From Datisca glomerata (lineage: Eukaryota; Streptophyta; Magnoliopsida; Cucurbitales; Datiscaceae), in NCBI GenBank assembly GCA_003255025.1, contig QANY01013763.1:1-64000 (forward strand): DNA of 64,000 nt, in the 5' to 3' direction. Below are positions 23,201-35,002 of the stretch, in pieces. The notes below the pieces were generated by a model. It was given only the letters and a program-made list of their open reading frames with translations, searched no databases and had not been told where the DNA came from. A program made the translations under genes and the position numbers. Every line of letters starts with the position of its first letter. The stretch's first letter is position 1.

Positions 23201-25877
23201 TTTAATGATTTGTTTGCAAAGATCTGCTATGTATTATACCCTGGGGACGAATCCGTAGAGGGGAAGACTCTTAGGCTAAAGCAACAATATACACTATGCT
23301 CTGCTTCTCTCCAAGATATTATTGCATCTTTTGAAAGGAGATCCAGAGAGCCCGTGGATTGGAATAAATTTCCTGAGAAGGTTGCAGTACAGATGAATGA
23401 CACTCACCCCACACTTTGCATTCCTGAGCTGATTAGGATATTGATGGATGTGAAGGGCTTGAGCTGGAAAGATGCTTGGGATATTACTCAAAGGTACTTT
23501 TATTGTTCTTTTCTACAACACACATCTTCCTAATTTAGTATAAATTTGTCATGGACTCTCTATCTCTTTATGTTCTTGGAACCTGTTGTCAATATGCTTG
23601 CCCAAATATAGTATATCCGTGCTTGCAACTTCATCGATAACAAGGTTTAGACGGATGTCATACGCTAGGCATACCGGTATAGATGCTTTATGACTCAGAG
23701 AATGCTGTTACATAACGTGTTTCTAATATTCTGTCATTCGATGATCTTCTGCCAGAACTGTTGCATACACTAACCACACAGTTCTACCTGAGGCCTTGGA
23801 GAAATGGAGTTTCAACCTCATGCAGGAATTGCTTCCTCGACATGTGCAGATAATTGAAAGGATTGATGAGGAGGTACAAGAGACAATAGGATGACTTCTA
23901 GCTCTAAATTTTGAATTCTGAACCTTATGTTCATGTGAATATGTCCATTCGCATGAAGAGAAATATTAGAAAATAATGATGTCTATTCTCCCTGCACAGC
24001 TAATTCATACAATTATTGCCGAGTACGGTACCGAAGATCTCGAGCTGTTGCAACAAAAACTGAAACAATTGAGAATACTTGATAATTTTGGGTTGCCTGA
24101 ATCCATTATTGAATTACTCGCTAAACCAGAAGAAACTTCTTCTGTCGGTCTCCCTGAGGAAGCTGAAATTTCGGAGCAAGTGTTACATGAAAATGACGAA
24201 GATCAATCTGAAGATGAAAAAACTGAGAAAAAAATAGAGGTTTCATTCGAACCTGATCCAAATCAACCTAAAGTCGTCCGCATGGCTAATTTATGTGTTG
24301 CTAGTGGATATGCAGTAAATGGGGTTGCTAAGATCCATAGTGAAATAGTAAGAACAGAAGTTTTTAATGATTTTTATGAGGTAAATATATTTAGAGCCAC
24401 ACTTTTTTCCTCTTTGCACTCATATTCCTAAAGAACCTTCTATTCTTACTTCATTTATATCCCCCATTGCCAGTTATGGCCTGAGAAGTTTCAAAATAAA
24501 ACAAATGGGGTGACACCAAGAAGATGGATTCGTTTTTGCAATCCTGAGTTAAGTAAGATAATAACAAGATGGACTGGAACAGAAGACTGGGTAACAGATA
24601 CTGAGATATTGGCCACCCTTCGAAAGGTAAAACTGCCATCAATAACTAATCCAAACAAAATGTTTTTCCCTGAACTCAAATATATTGTGCACATTACCTC
24701 ACGACTTGTATAAATAAGGTTAGTCATTGAAAGGAGCCGTGTTAATTGTCTACAGTTTACTGACAATGAAGACCTCCAATCCGAATGGAGGGAGGCAAAA
24801 AGAATAAACAAGTTGAAGGTTGCATCATTCCTCAAAGAAAAAACTGGTTATGTTGTCAGCCCCGATTCAATATTTGATGTACAGGTCATATTCTAACTTT
24901 CACCTTATTCCCATTTTATTTCGTTCATATTTCTTTATTTATTTTTGGTCTCCAGTGGACTGGATATAGTTGAAGACGATTATACTGTAGTACAAATAAT
25001 TTTTTTTGGTAAGTACTGCAGTACAAATTATAACAGGTGAAATCTTGAGATTTTATATTCTTGTAATTAAAAGAGATGATAACAGAGGTAAAATATGTCA
25101 ATCAAATCTCAAAGACAGTATTTGTGGATATTAACTGAAAGATAGCATCACAATCAAATTGCTCTTTGACCAATTATTATGAAGATTATCATAGCAACAA
25201 TATCCATAAATTTGCCTCGACACTCAGCATCTTTTGCTTATATACTTTGGCATTGAAAATAATCTATGTCCTTTAGGTAAAGCGCATTCATGAATACAAG
25301 AGGCAGTTACTCAATATCATGGGAATCGTTTACCGGTATAAACAAATGAAAGAAATGAGTCCTGAGGAACGAAAAGAAAAATTTGTTCCACGAGTTTGTA
25401 TATTTGGAGGAAAAGCATTTGCTACATATGTCCAAGCCAAGAGGATAGTGAAATTCATCACAGATGTTGGAGCTACTGTTAACCATGACCCTGATATTGG
25501 TGACCTTCTGAAGGTACAGAACAACATATAAATACGTTTTATGAGATAGATAATAAAACTTGGTGACTATTTGTTATAATTAGAAGTTGACATTTCAAAG
25601 CGATTTGATTGCTGACTAGAACTTGGTGATGTTTGCTTAGGTTGTTTTTGTTCCTGATTACAATGTCAGCGTTGCAGAAGTACTTATTCCTGGCAGCGAG
25701 CTATCCCAACATATCAGGTATGACTTTCAAATTCATTTTGAATCTCTCATCCCCCTCATAGGGCATTCATAACCAAAGAAGACTATTTCAAACTTGAGAA
25801 CCCATGTAACAAGTGAGATATTATATCCCAACTCTGAATGCTGTTTAGGGAGCCATAATACATATATATTATGTCTT

Positions 25878-25941
<64 letters not shown>

Positions 25942-26761
25942 CGATTATAGCACTGCTGGAATGGAGGCCAGTGGAACCAGCAACATGAAGTTTGCTATGA
26001 ATGGCTGCATACTGATCGGAACATTAGATGGGGCTAATGTTGAGATAAGAGAAGAGGTTGGAGAAGACAACTTTTTCCTGTTTGGTGCCGAGGCTCATGA
26101 AATCGCTGGGTTGAGAAAGGAAAGAGCTGAAGGCAAGGTAAGCCTTTTCAAAACCAGATTAGACGCCTAGCAGGGTTGACCAAAGCAAAACCATTGATGT
26201 TCCAAAACAATCTTCATTTTATAATAATATCTGTAACATTGGAAAGATAAGAGGAAAGGTAACCTCAGTTGTAATCAATTAATCTGATATATTTTTTTTA
26301 TTCGATACATAGTTTGTGCCAGACCCGCGATTTGAAGAAGTCAAGGCATTTGTAAGAAGTGGTGTTTTTGGTCCCTACAACTACGAAGAACTTATGGGAT
26401 CCTTAGAAGGAAATGAAGGTTTCGGCCGTGCTGATTACTTCCTTGTTGGCAAGGATTTCCCTAGCTATATAGAGTGCCAAGAAAAGGTCGACGAGGCATA
26501 TAGAGACCAAAAGGTGAGTAACATATGCTATACATTCCATATCACTATCTTCTTCTTTCGTAGAGCAAATACTGAAAGGCTTTGGTAAAAAATGATTCAC
26601 CTTTCTGTTGCGTTTTTTTTTCCGTTTTAAATCACGTTGAACAGAAATGGACGAAGATGTCGATCTTGAACACAGCCGGTTCATTCAAGTTCAGCAGTGA
26701 CAGAACGATTCATGAATATGCAAGAGATATATGGGGGATTGAACCTGTGATACTACCTTAA
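20202..26761 (+). CDS. PHS1: Plastidial (L-type) alpha-1,4-glucan phosphorylase, 15 exons
   Basis: The enzyme (EC 2.4.1.1) reversibly transfers glucose between alpha-1,4-glucans and phosphate, giving glucose-1-phosphate in the plastid stroma. Coding exons: 20,202-20,418; 21,545-21,774; 21,863-21,964; 22,391-22,567; 22,717-22,992; 23,222-23,493; 23,756-23,873; 24,000-24,380; 24,474-24,626; 24,756-24,884; 25,277-25,513; 25,641-25,717; 25,951-26,137; 26,313-26,513; 26,645-26,761. They sum to 2,874 nt (957 residues, close to the ~960 usual for the family), and all introns are GT-AG. The Ser-rich N-terminus looks like a transit peptide. Conserved blocks are [32 protein letters not shown] (R688, K693 expected to contact phosphate) and [14 protein letters not shown], whose Lys at about 803 binds pyridoxal phosphate. 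The acidic insert diagnostic of plastid isoforms is present at residues ~506-554 but is short (~49 rather than ~80). The ATG at 20,202 is the first in frame before the transit peptide; the gene symbol is by homology. Confidence 0.95.
20855..21110. repeat. CACTA-like subterminal repeat fragment in phosphorylase intron 1
   Basis: Intron 1 (20,419-21,544) contains clustered words such as ACCGACGAA, CAGCGACGAAAT, TTCACCGACGAC and TTTCGTC in both orientations, resembling the subterminal repeats of plant CACTA elements or derived MITEs. I found no clean terminal CACTA or target duplication, so it is a fragment or a very old insertion. Confidence 0.4.
25880..25938 (+). repeat. (TC)n microsatellite abutting the exon 13 splice acceptor
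   Basis: An uninterrupted run of about 29 TC repeats lies in intron 12 of the phosphorylase gene. It ends 12 bases before the acceptor AG at 25,949-25,950 and therefore forms nearly the whole polypyrimidine tract. Exon 13, next to it, encodes the pyridoxal-phosphate lysine. Confidence 0.95.
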
Positions 26762-26891
26762 TTGCTACATCCTTACATAATGCAACATCAAGGTGTATAT
26801 ATATATATAACATGGTACTCTCTGTCATTTGTATCATCAGTTTTCCATTTGTTAATGTAAAACATTGATCATATTAGCTAAATAAGGAGGC

Positions 26892-26897
26892 AATAAA
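26892..26897 (+). promoter_or_regulatory. Candidate polyadenylation signal of the phosphorylase gene
   Basis: AATAAA occurs 131 bases after the stop codon, within a plausible plant 3' UTR. Plant signals are loose, so the cleavage site is only approximate. Confidence 0.45.
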
Positions 26898-28351
26898 CAT
26901 GGATATGGGAGATGGAGTTGGATCTCTCAACCTAGATGGAGCTACATGTAGAGATGCATTTTTCAAAGGGGTTGGACAAATTAAATCCAGCCATATGTCA
27001 TGGAACCGTTCTGTTATTTCTAGAGATTTTACATATTCTTCATTCTTTGATCAATAAGGTTATCTGGATATAAAGTGTTAAAACAATGAATAGTGCAATC
27101 AAAAGACAGAGGAGACTTGACAGCCGTCAGCATGTGTTATTAGCAAATAAATGGATCGTGATTATTTCACAAACTTCAACTCCGCTGAAAAACGTTTGTT
27201 TTCTATCGTATCATTGCGATCAAAAGACAGAGAAACCTGTTTAAAAAAAAAATCTAATGAGAAACCGAAAGAAGATCAAAAGCAATGAAAAGTTCTAGAA
27301 GTATTAACTAATACTACCTCCATATATAACTAGTTTTTTATCCCTATCGGATAGTATTTTTAAGAGAAAAGTACACGGACACTTCTTATTTGTTTAAAAA
27401 ACTCACACACACTCTGTAACTTCAAAAAAGATACATACATTCTTTAACATTTTATTTTGTAAACAAAAAAAATTCAAAAATGTTAATGTTCTTAGTCACG
27501 GTGTTAATTTTTTAAAAAATATCAAAAATGCTCTTAACTAACCCTTTTGCTAACGGGTTTAAAATTATATCAAATCCGAATTTTCAGGTTATATCAAACT
27601 CAACCTTTTTATATAACCCGCAAAATGGAGAACATGTTTAGGTATGGGTGCACGGGTCTCAGGTAAGTGTCTAGAATTAAACTATTTATAACATATTAGA
27701 TCTATTTATCTTTTCTAAAACTACAGGGCGTCCGTATTTTTTAGGTAAACCTTATAAGGTATCTTTATACTTTTTCTACTTTTAATTGTTCTCAAATGAA
27801 CTGCTACCGTAGCTTTGTTAGATTAGTTTACTATATTCATAGAATAGCACGAAAATTTTCATTAGTTAATAGCATGGCCTTGGAGCTTGGTCTTTTAAGT
27901 TCGCGAGTGAAAATGAGTTTTGAAAAAAAAAATCCGTGCTTTTTCTCTCAGTTAGAATTACTGCTAAAAAGTGAGACATTGGTCCTAAGGAAACTATTAT
28001 ATTTTGTACTAATTATATACTTGTACTACGCACGAATTATGTAATTAAAATATAAATCATTTAAAAATAATTAATATTAACACAATAATATGACATCTAA
28101 ATTGATTAATTTAGAGAGCAACGTATACTAAAGTTTTAAATTTTTTCCTCAAGTCAACTTATAAATATTGAGAACTCATTGCCGTTAAGTTACTTCCATT
28201 ACACACAAAATTATTCCTTAGAAGTTAAGATTTGATAAGCAAAATTATAACAACACAAAATTATTAAGCGGTGCACTACAGAAAAAAAAAATAGAAACTT
28301 CAATGTTTTGTTCTCATAACATTATGAAAACAAAACTGGAAAATTAAGAAA
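26898..28351. other. Intergenic DNA, no gene seen
   Basis: AT-rich sequence between the phosphorylase gene and the CACTA element. The frame at 27,796-28,044 has no recognisable domain and is rich in Leu/Lys from AT-rich codons, so I do not call it. The stretch 27,375-27,660 has the look of a dispersed repeat but no termini were identified. Confidence 0.5.
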
Positions 28352-28819
28352 CACTACAACAAAAATGATTTTCCCCGACGGTTTTACGGCGACGGTTATG
28401 CAAACCGCAGGTAAAAAATGGTAAAACTTTGGCAGTGGTTTTAAAAAACTCCCGCCAAATGTTTTACGTGTAGCTATGGTTTTTAAGACATTTTGCGGCG
28501 GTTCAAAAACCACCGTTAGATAATATTTAAATCCTTTATTTTTCTTTTTCACCCAAACTCGTGCAAAATGTTTTACGTGTAGCGGTGGTTTTCAGGGTAT
28601 TTTGTGGCGGTTTTAAAACCCCCGCTAAATAACCTTTAAATCCCTAATTTTTCCTTTCGCGTAGACTCGTGATTTCCCTCTCTTTCTCTCTGCAACAGGC
28701 GACGCGACCTCCGCCATGATTTTCTGTTGTCAGCTCCTCCACCGTAAGCTCTCCCACCCCGAGCTCCTCCATGATCTACACGTACCATCTCGATTCTCGT
28801 CTCTCTCTGCAACAAGCTT

Positions 28820-28853
28820 CCCTCCCCCCCCCCCCCCCCCCCCCCCCNCCCTC
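28820..28853. repeat. Poly-C tract containing an undetermined base
   Basis: A run of about 25 C residues has an N at 28,848, the only ambiguous base I noticed. It probably marks a sequencing or assembly problem at a homopolymer, so its length is unreliable. Confidence 0.9.
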
Positions 28854-29693
28854 CCTCTCTACTAACAATTACAACTCACTCAGTTTCTAAATTAGGAAAG
28901 AATTACTAGGCGCTAATGCATTTCTAAGGTAGGGTTGGAATTAAAAACTCTTTGGTTGTTTTTATTAATGCAATGTACATATTTTATATATACTAATGCA
29001 TATGCTATGGGAAAAATTTTGAAATCCAACCTTCTTAGACTTGCTTTTTTATTACCTCTTTTGTATATTTTGTTTGGGTGTGAAGAAATGACAAAGTTTT
29101 GAAATCCAGAAATTTTTTTACCTCTTTTGTATATACTGATTTTTTAATCAATTCCAAATGACTATGGGCTTTAGATCAATGCTCTTTTTCCTACTTTTGA
29201 TTTTTTCTCTAATTTATTTAATTATACATTGCTTTATAAAATGTGTTGTGAGTCAAATGAGTTTCTTCTTTTTCTTAGATCTTCTTCTACCTTCCATTAT
29301 TCTTGCGGAGAGGCTTTAGCTTGTTTTCTCTCTTCTCAAGATCATATATGTTTGATCGAGTCAGCTTCTTCTCCGTAGTTCCTGGTATGTTCTCTAGATC
29401 ATCTTTTATTTTCATCTGATTGTTGTCTTTCATTAAAAAAAAATTGATCCAATAAGATTCTGAAAGATATAATGAAATATAATAGTATAACATACCATCC
29501 AAAAATATCCCGACAGAAGAAAAAATTAGAAAAAAAATAAAGATAAATCAAGCATGATCTGTTATAATCTATAGTGATTGCAACTTGTTTGTCTCTGTTC
29601 TATATCTCAATTTGTGACTCTGATTTTATTGTGAGTTTGATTTTCATTGTATTGAACTATATATTATAATGTGTTCAGATTGATTTTAATATA

Positions 29694-30790
29694 GATGAAA
29701 GTTGGATTGAAAAATCCCAAGTTAGTCAAGATTACCTTAATGGAGTTGAGGAGTTTTTTGATTTTACTTTTCAAAGAGTTTCTGTAGAGGGTAAGATTTT
29801 GTGTCCATGTAAACGTTGTGTGAATACGCTGAGGATGAATAGGGAGAGTGTGCATGGGCACTTGGTGTGTAATGGGATTTACATTGGTTATACACGTTGG
29901 GTTTTCCGTGATGAATCCATATTGCAAAATTATAATGGAGAAGAGCTTAATAAAAGAAATGTGAACCATACATATGTGTATGAAGCTTGTTATGACAATA
30001 TGCATGACTTTTTGTGTGATGCATTTGGAGTTGTGGATAATGAGAGAGGAACAGTTGATTTTCAAACAGAATCAACTTCTAATAATATGACTGAGCAACT
30101 AAATGATGATCAACACGTAGAGGTGAATGATTTCTCTGACTTAGTTAGATATAGTAATGAAATTTTATATCCAGGATGCAAAAGTTTTTTAAAACTCTCA
30201 TTTATTGTGCATCTTTAACACCTTAAGTGTCTTCATGGATTGAGTTAATGAGGCACTATCGGGGTTGCTTAAGTTATTACGTAAAGCTGGACAAGAGTTA
30301 CCAAAAGCATTTTATGAAACTGCAAAGATTATAAAAAGGTGGGTCTTGGGTATGAAAAGATACATGCTTGTCCAAATGACTACATATTATATTAGAAAAA
30401 CAAAGAACAAGAACAATCATGTTCTACTTGATAACCAAGGCAGGTGAGAGTACATCTCAATCTCAAGGAAAAATGAAAAAGAAGCCAAAAGCCGCTAAAG
30501 CGATGTGTTACTTTCCTTTAAAAAGGAAGGTTATAGAGATTACATATGTCGTCTAAAACTACTGACAATATGAATGGCATCATGTAGAGCGTACTGAAGA
30601 TGACGTTTTAAGACATCTTGCTGATTCGACTGCTTGAAATTATTTGACTCTAGACATATTGAATTCTCATTTGAACCACGTAACGTCAGACTTGGTTTGG
30701 CTACTGATGGTTTCAACCCATTTAGAGCAATGGTTGTTAGTTATAGCATGTGGCTTGTTCTTTTGATTTCATATAATTTGCCTCATTAGA
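29694..30790 (+). pseudogene. CACTA TNP2-like transposase, N-terminal half
   Basis: From 29,694 the frame reads DESWIEKSQVSQDY, then KILCPCKRCVNTL, the Transpos_assoc domain. It continues through 30,218 with VEVNDFSDLVRYS and LYPGCKSFLKLSFIVHL. After frame changes, later pieces include RNVRLGLATDGFNP near 30,690, matching the middle of TNP2. The codon before the Asp is ATA where an ATG start would be expected. Several stops occur after 30,218. TNP2 of En/Spm binds subterminal repeats and cuts the ends; this copy is inactive. Its closest relative in the window is the minus-strand relic at 9,145-9,740. Confidence 0.75.
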
Positions 30791-30939
30791 TGTGAAAAGG
30801 AAAAAACATCATTGATTCTCTCTACTCTTATCCATGGGATGTCCATATAATTTACCTCCTTGGATGTACATATAATTCTTTCTTTTGACATTGAATTTTA
30901 TTTATTACGTAGAATAAATATTAATTTTATTTCTCAAAT

Positions 30940-31662
30940 AACAGGCTCGTGTGAAACAAACACTGCGGTACGAGCAGAACAAAGTATACATAATTCTTTA
31001 GAAAGGAAAAGCTATGCTAAAAAACAAGATGAAATGGTACGTATTTATAAGTAATATTTTTTTAGTATTATGATCAAAATATAATTTTTTTAAACATAAT
31101 GGTAGACGGAGGTATTGGTGAGAGAGCCCAATGTGGTCGAACTGTTCATAGAAACGCATAAATGCAAAGATGGGAATTGGATAGATCAAGAATCTGCTTC
31201 CATAGCTGTAAGAATTATTTTTAAGTCTATATTTGTCAATATTTTTAATTTTTTCAACTATATTTGTCACATATGCGATTGAATTATTTATTTGTATTGT
31301 AGGAGAAAATGCAAGAACTTCTGACAACTCAAACGTAGGATGAGAATAACATCACCCCTAGAGATGCATTTTTTAAAGTTATGGGTCCAGAGCATCTTGG
31401 ACGAGTACGTGGAATGGGACTAGGTCCGATTCCCACCAGTGTATTTGGATCGCAGAGTAGCCGTCAGTTTTCTAAAGAGGCGTTCGTTCCACGTGCAGAA
31501 CATGAGAAAGTTAAGTCACAGGTCGATGAACTTCAAGATGGTCAAGTTCAACTTCAATCCCAAGTGGCGCACCTTATGAAAATGATGCAAGCACAAAATC
31601 ATTCGTTTTCACTCCCCGACGGTGATCATGTAAGATTTCTAAGGAATATATACTTCACGTAA
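30940..31662 (+). pseudogene. CACTA Transposase_24-like second protein, fragmentary exons
   Basis: A piece at about 31,107-31,210 reads VREPNVVELFIETHK then KDGNWIDQES, the Transposase_24/Ptta signature. A 93-codon frame at 31,381-31,662 follows with LGRVRGMGLGPIPTSVFG and a coiled-coil-like EHEKVKSQVDELQ...LQSQVAHLMKMMQAQ tail, typical of the C-terminus of these proteins. Short AT-rich gaps with possible GT-AG borders separate them, so they may have been exons. It sits downstream of TNP2 as in other plant CACTA elements. Confidence 0.65.
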
Positions 31663-32477
31663 TTATAAATTATGTTTATTTCAACATTAATACTAATTTT
31701 GTTCATATTTTATGTGTTTATAGGATTCTAGAGATCAAAAATACTATATTTGCTTAAGTTTGAAGTTATATTACTTTGTCTTTAGAATTTGTGAATGTTT
31801 CAATTGATTGATTCTGAATCTTTAAAATTTGTGAATGTTTGAATTTGTAAACGTTTAAAATGCAAGAATTTGTGAATATTTGAATTGATGGACTCTAAAC
31901 TGTTAGAACTTTTATATTGATAGATTCTGAAATCTGTGATATAGAATATTTTCTATTTTTGAAAATTTTGGGATATTTAAAAAATAGAAAACATTTTGGC
32001 CAAAATTTTAATTTATAGCGGTGGTTTTGGAGCCTATAGAGGCGGTTTAAAACCACCAAAAAATAATTTTTTTTTATTTTCTGGGCATTTGGCGGCGGTT
32101 GGAACCATTGCTAAATATTTACTTGCAGTTGTAAACTGCCGGTAATGAGAAAATAAATCGCCTGAAAAAACCCAGAAAATTTCTCTAGTTTCTGGGCATT
32201 TTGTGGCGGTTTGAACCGCTGCTAAATTATCTTTACAGGCGGTTATACCCGTCGGTAACGAGAAAAACCTACCGGAAAGAAACTCGAGAAATATATTTTC
32301 TTCCCATTTCTGGGCACTTGGTGGCATTTTGAACCGCCGGTAAAGACACTAGTTTGCCGACGGTCATCTGGTGGTTGAATAATTGCCGCCAAAAATTTTG
32401 TGGCGGTTTTGGAATCGCCTTAAATTTTGCAACAGATGAATAAAACTACCGTTATTATCAGTTTTTTTTTTGTGAAA

Positions 32478-33925
32478 ATAACTACTGAAGAGAATGTTTT
32501 GTTTTCATCCTCTATTTTCATAGAAGGATTAAGAATACAAACTGAAAAATTATAATAAAGCTACTCAAACGTTAATCATTATTATGCAATACTAAAGGAC
32601 TTGTGCTATGAAATAGTAGATGAGGGTAATTGAGAAGTAACTAGAATTAAAAGGTGAGTGGAAGAGTGATAGAAACACGAATTAGAAGAGACGAATGGAG
32701 TTATAAAACTTTAATTGGGGAGTGGATTGACAAGAAGAAAAAACAAGATAATTGGATTATTGAGACTAAGTAAACTGAAAATGATAGTAGTTTTTTTGTA
32801 AGATGAAAAATGATAGTAGTTAAACAAATACATTATAAAATTTTGGTTGAAAACAAAATTGTATAATTAAACAACATAAACTTTTTCTTTTAATATTTTA
32901 TTTGAAGTATAATATAACATACGGTAATTGTTTTAACATCTAAAAAGTAATCACACAATGAATTTTATATACATTTATTATCATAAATTATTTAATTACA
33001 AATTATGTTGATATTTCACTGATATTTTATAGTCATTTTTCTAGTAATTTTCTTTACTCATTTTTTATAACTCTTAAATTAATGAGTTGCATTAACTCAT
33101 TAATTATACATAAACTATATATAAGTAATATTTGTTTATATCTAATATATGAATATTTTAATATCAATTCATTAAAATACAATGCACGTCATGTAATTAT
33201 AAGTAATGAAAATTGACACGTGACGGCGTTAGAGCACGACATACCAATTTTATATATGTACTAGTTAAATTACACGTGTGGTGTACGTGATATATACGTT
33301 TTTTTTATTATTTTAATTATTTCTTATACATTATGTGTTCATATAAATAAAAAAACTTTGAATAAGATGCAATTATTAGTAAATAAAATCAAAAAATCTA
33401 TAATTATAACTTTTATGTTTTTCATAAGTCTTATTCACCAAATTATTCTCAATTAAGTTGGTTATGATAGAATAACATCCTCTATAGATTTTATAGTTAT
33501 ATTCTTTTAGTATACTATTTCTTTGATATCTATCTGACAAATGTACTAAAAATATGTTTTATTCTTTAATTGATTATTGATTGAATTTTTTAATATATAT
33601 CAAACGCAATCGAAATATTTTTTTGAAACGAGACTTTTATTAAATATCTATGTGTCTGACTACGTATTTTTAGATAGTTCGATTTGAAAGGTTTTTTATA
33701 CAAGTTTATATATGTTTTCCATTTGTATTTCTACCAAGTATGCCATAATCTTTAACTTTTATGTTTACTAGTCAAACTACGCATGTGTTAAGCAAGTTAA
33801 AATATACGTAGAATTTGAAGTTAATAATAATATTAAAATAAATATATTATTTTTTAAAATTATTGTAAATCTAAATATAAAGTAAAATAATAGTAATAAT
33901 AAATACATTACCTTGGTAATAATAT
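32478..33925. other. AT-rich intergenic DNA, no gene seen
   Basis: More than 1.4 kb of strongly AT-rich sequence with no frame, RNA gene or transposon terminus that I could identify. Confidence 0.5.
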
Positions 33926-33929
33926 TGTT

Positions 33930-34660
33930 GAAACTTTCCTATACAGAATTGATGGGGATCGAGATGTTGTTTCCAAAAACTCGCAAGTCCATTACAAGGA
34001 ATTGGCGGTCCAATGACTCGAGCTAGAACAAAAATTATGAAAGAGGCTTTACAAGTCAAAATCACGGACGTGCATAACAAAGAGGCTGTTCTAGAAGATT
34101 TCAAGGCGTCACCAAGGATAATCACTTATCTTTATGTGCAAGGCTTGAATTTAAAAGAATAAGGATTAGAATCTATAACATAAGACTCAATTCACTGTAT
34201 ATATGTTTTATGGGTTTTGGGCTTAAATAGAGTTTTGAGTTTATTTTAAGTTATTTGTTGAGCCTTGGACTTTGGGCTCATTTAGGTTTTGGGTTTATAT
34301 TATATTATTTTTATTTATTTTATGATTAATTCATTTTAGGATCACTATATAAAGGCTCATATGATGTAAATTCAGATACTTTAGTCATTAATATTATTCA
34401 ACGAGCTTTTACTTTGCGTTCTTGTGTTTTTGGTAGAATACATAATTTGGACTTATCAAGGGAGTGATCAACCTTGTGGCGTCTCAAGATTAGGATTTTA
34501 GGGACTTAGTTTTCCTTAGGGTTCTAATCTGATCAACTTCGATTTGTTCCTAGCTTCTGATTTGCTTCTTGTTAGTTAATCCAAGGGTTCCTAGAGTAGG
34601 TCGCCTAGTAGGTTCTTATCAAGAATTATCATTTCAATAATATACAAAATGATTATTTAT
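33930..34660 (+). mobile_element. Ty3/gypsy pol C-terminal tail and LTR-like fragment
   Basis: Frames around 34,000-34,160 read GGPMTRARTKIMKEAL and end in a stop at 34,160. The G-P-(I/M)-T-R-A-R motif is the usual C-terminal tail of plant Ty3/gypsy polyproteins. It is followed by LTR-like sequence with a TATATAAAGG box at about 34,346-34,356, and transcript-like text with CAAGATTAGG near 34,490. Upstream pol is missing and the LTR ends could not be fixed, so this is a fragment. Confidence 0.45.
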
Positions 34661-35002
34661 TATTTTATTAGATTTTATCGTATTAAGAGATATGTTTTCA
34701 AAAATATTTGTCTCAAATCATTTATATGAATTTTCATGTTCTGATAACATAAAAAATATTATAATATTTAATTTTATAAGTTTCTAAAGAATAAGTTATC
34801 GTTGCCTCAAAAGTAACCTCAAAATCCATCTATATGGATATTTAGGTTTTTATTTGTATCATGTTAAAAATATTTTAAATTTTACAAACAAATTATTATT
34901 GAATGAACAATAGGATTCCATTAAATGATTTTATATCAAATGAGGAAATATGTGAAAACCCTAAATTGTATTATATTTTAAAAAGACTTGAAGGGTAAAA
35001 AG

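Larger units (their letters stand above)
28352..32474 (+). mobile_element. Decayed CACTA (En/Spm) transposon, ~4.1 kb
   Basis: The 5' end reads CACTACAACAAAAATG at 28,352. Subterminal repeats of the type GGCGG(T)TTTTAAAACC and GCGGTGGTTTT fill 28,380-28,640 and 32,010-32,450 in opposite orientations. The 3' end is eroded: a T-run then TGTG at 32,471-32,474 instead of the expected TTGTAGTG. AAA flanks both ends (28,349-28,351 and 32,475-32,477), consistent with a 3-bp target duplication, though AAA is weak evidence in AT-rich DNA. Inside are TNP2-like and Transposase_24-like relics in the normal order, with the transposase core deleted. Confidence 0.75.

Noticed and set aside
23294..23491. Minus-strand frames over phosphorylase exons
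   Set aside because: Antisense shadows of conserved exons, also at 24,491-24,835 and 25,330-25,527.
25880..25938. The CT run as a regulatory GA-box element
   Set aside because: Its intronic position beside an acceptor makes a polypyrimidine role more likely than a promoter element.
27796..28044. 82-codon frame downstream of the phosphorylase gene
   Set aside because: No domain, no neighbours, composition typical of AT-rich noise.
33871..34125. 84-codon minus-strand frame
   Set aside because: Antisense to the gypsy pol tail read on the + strand.
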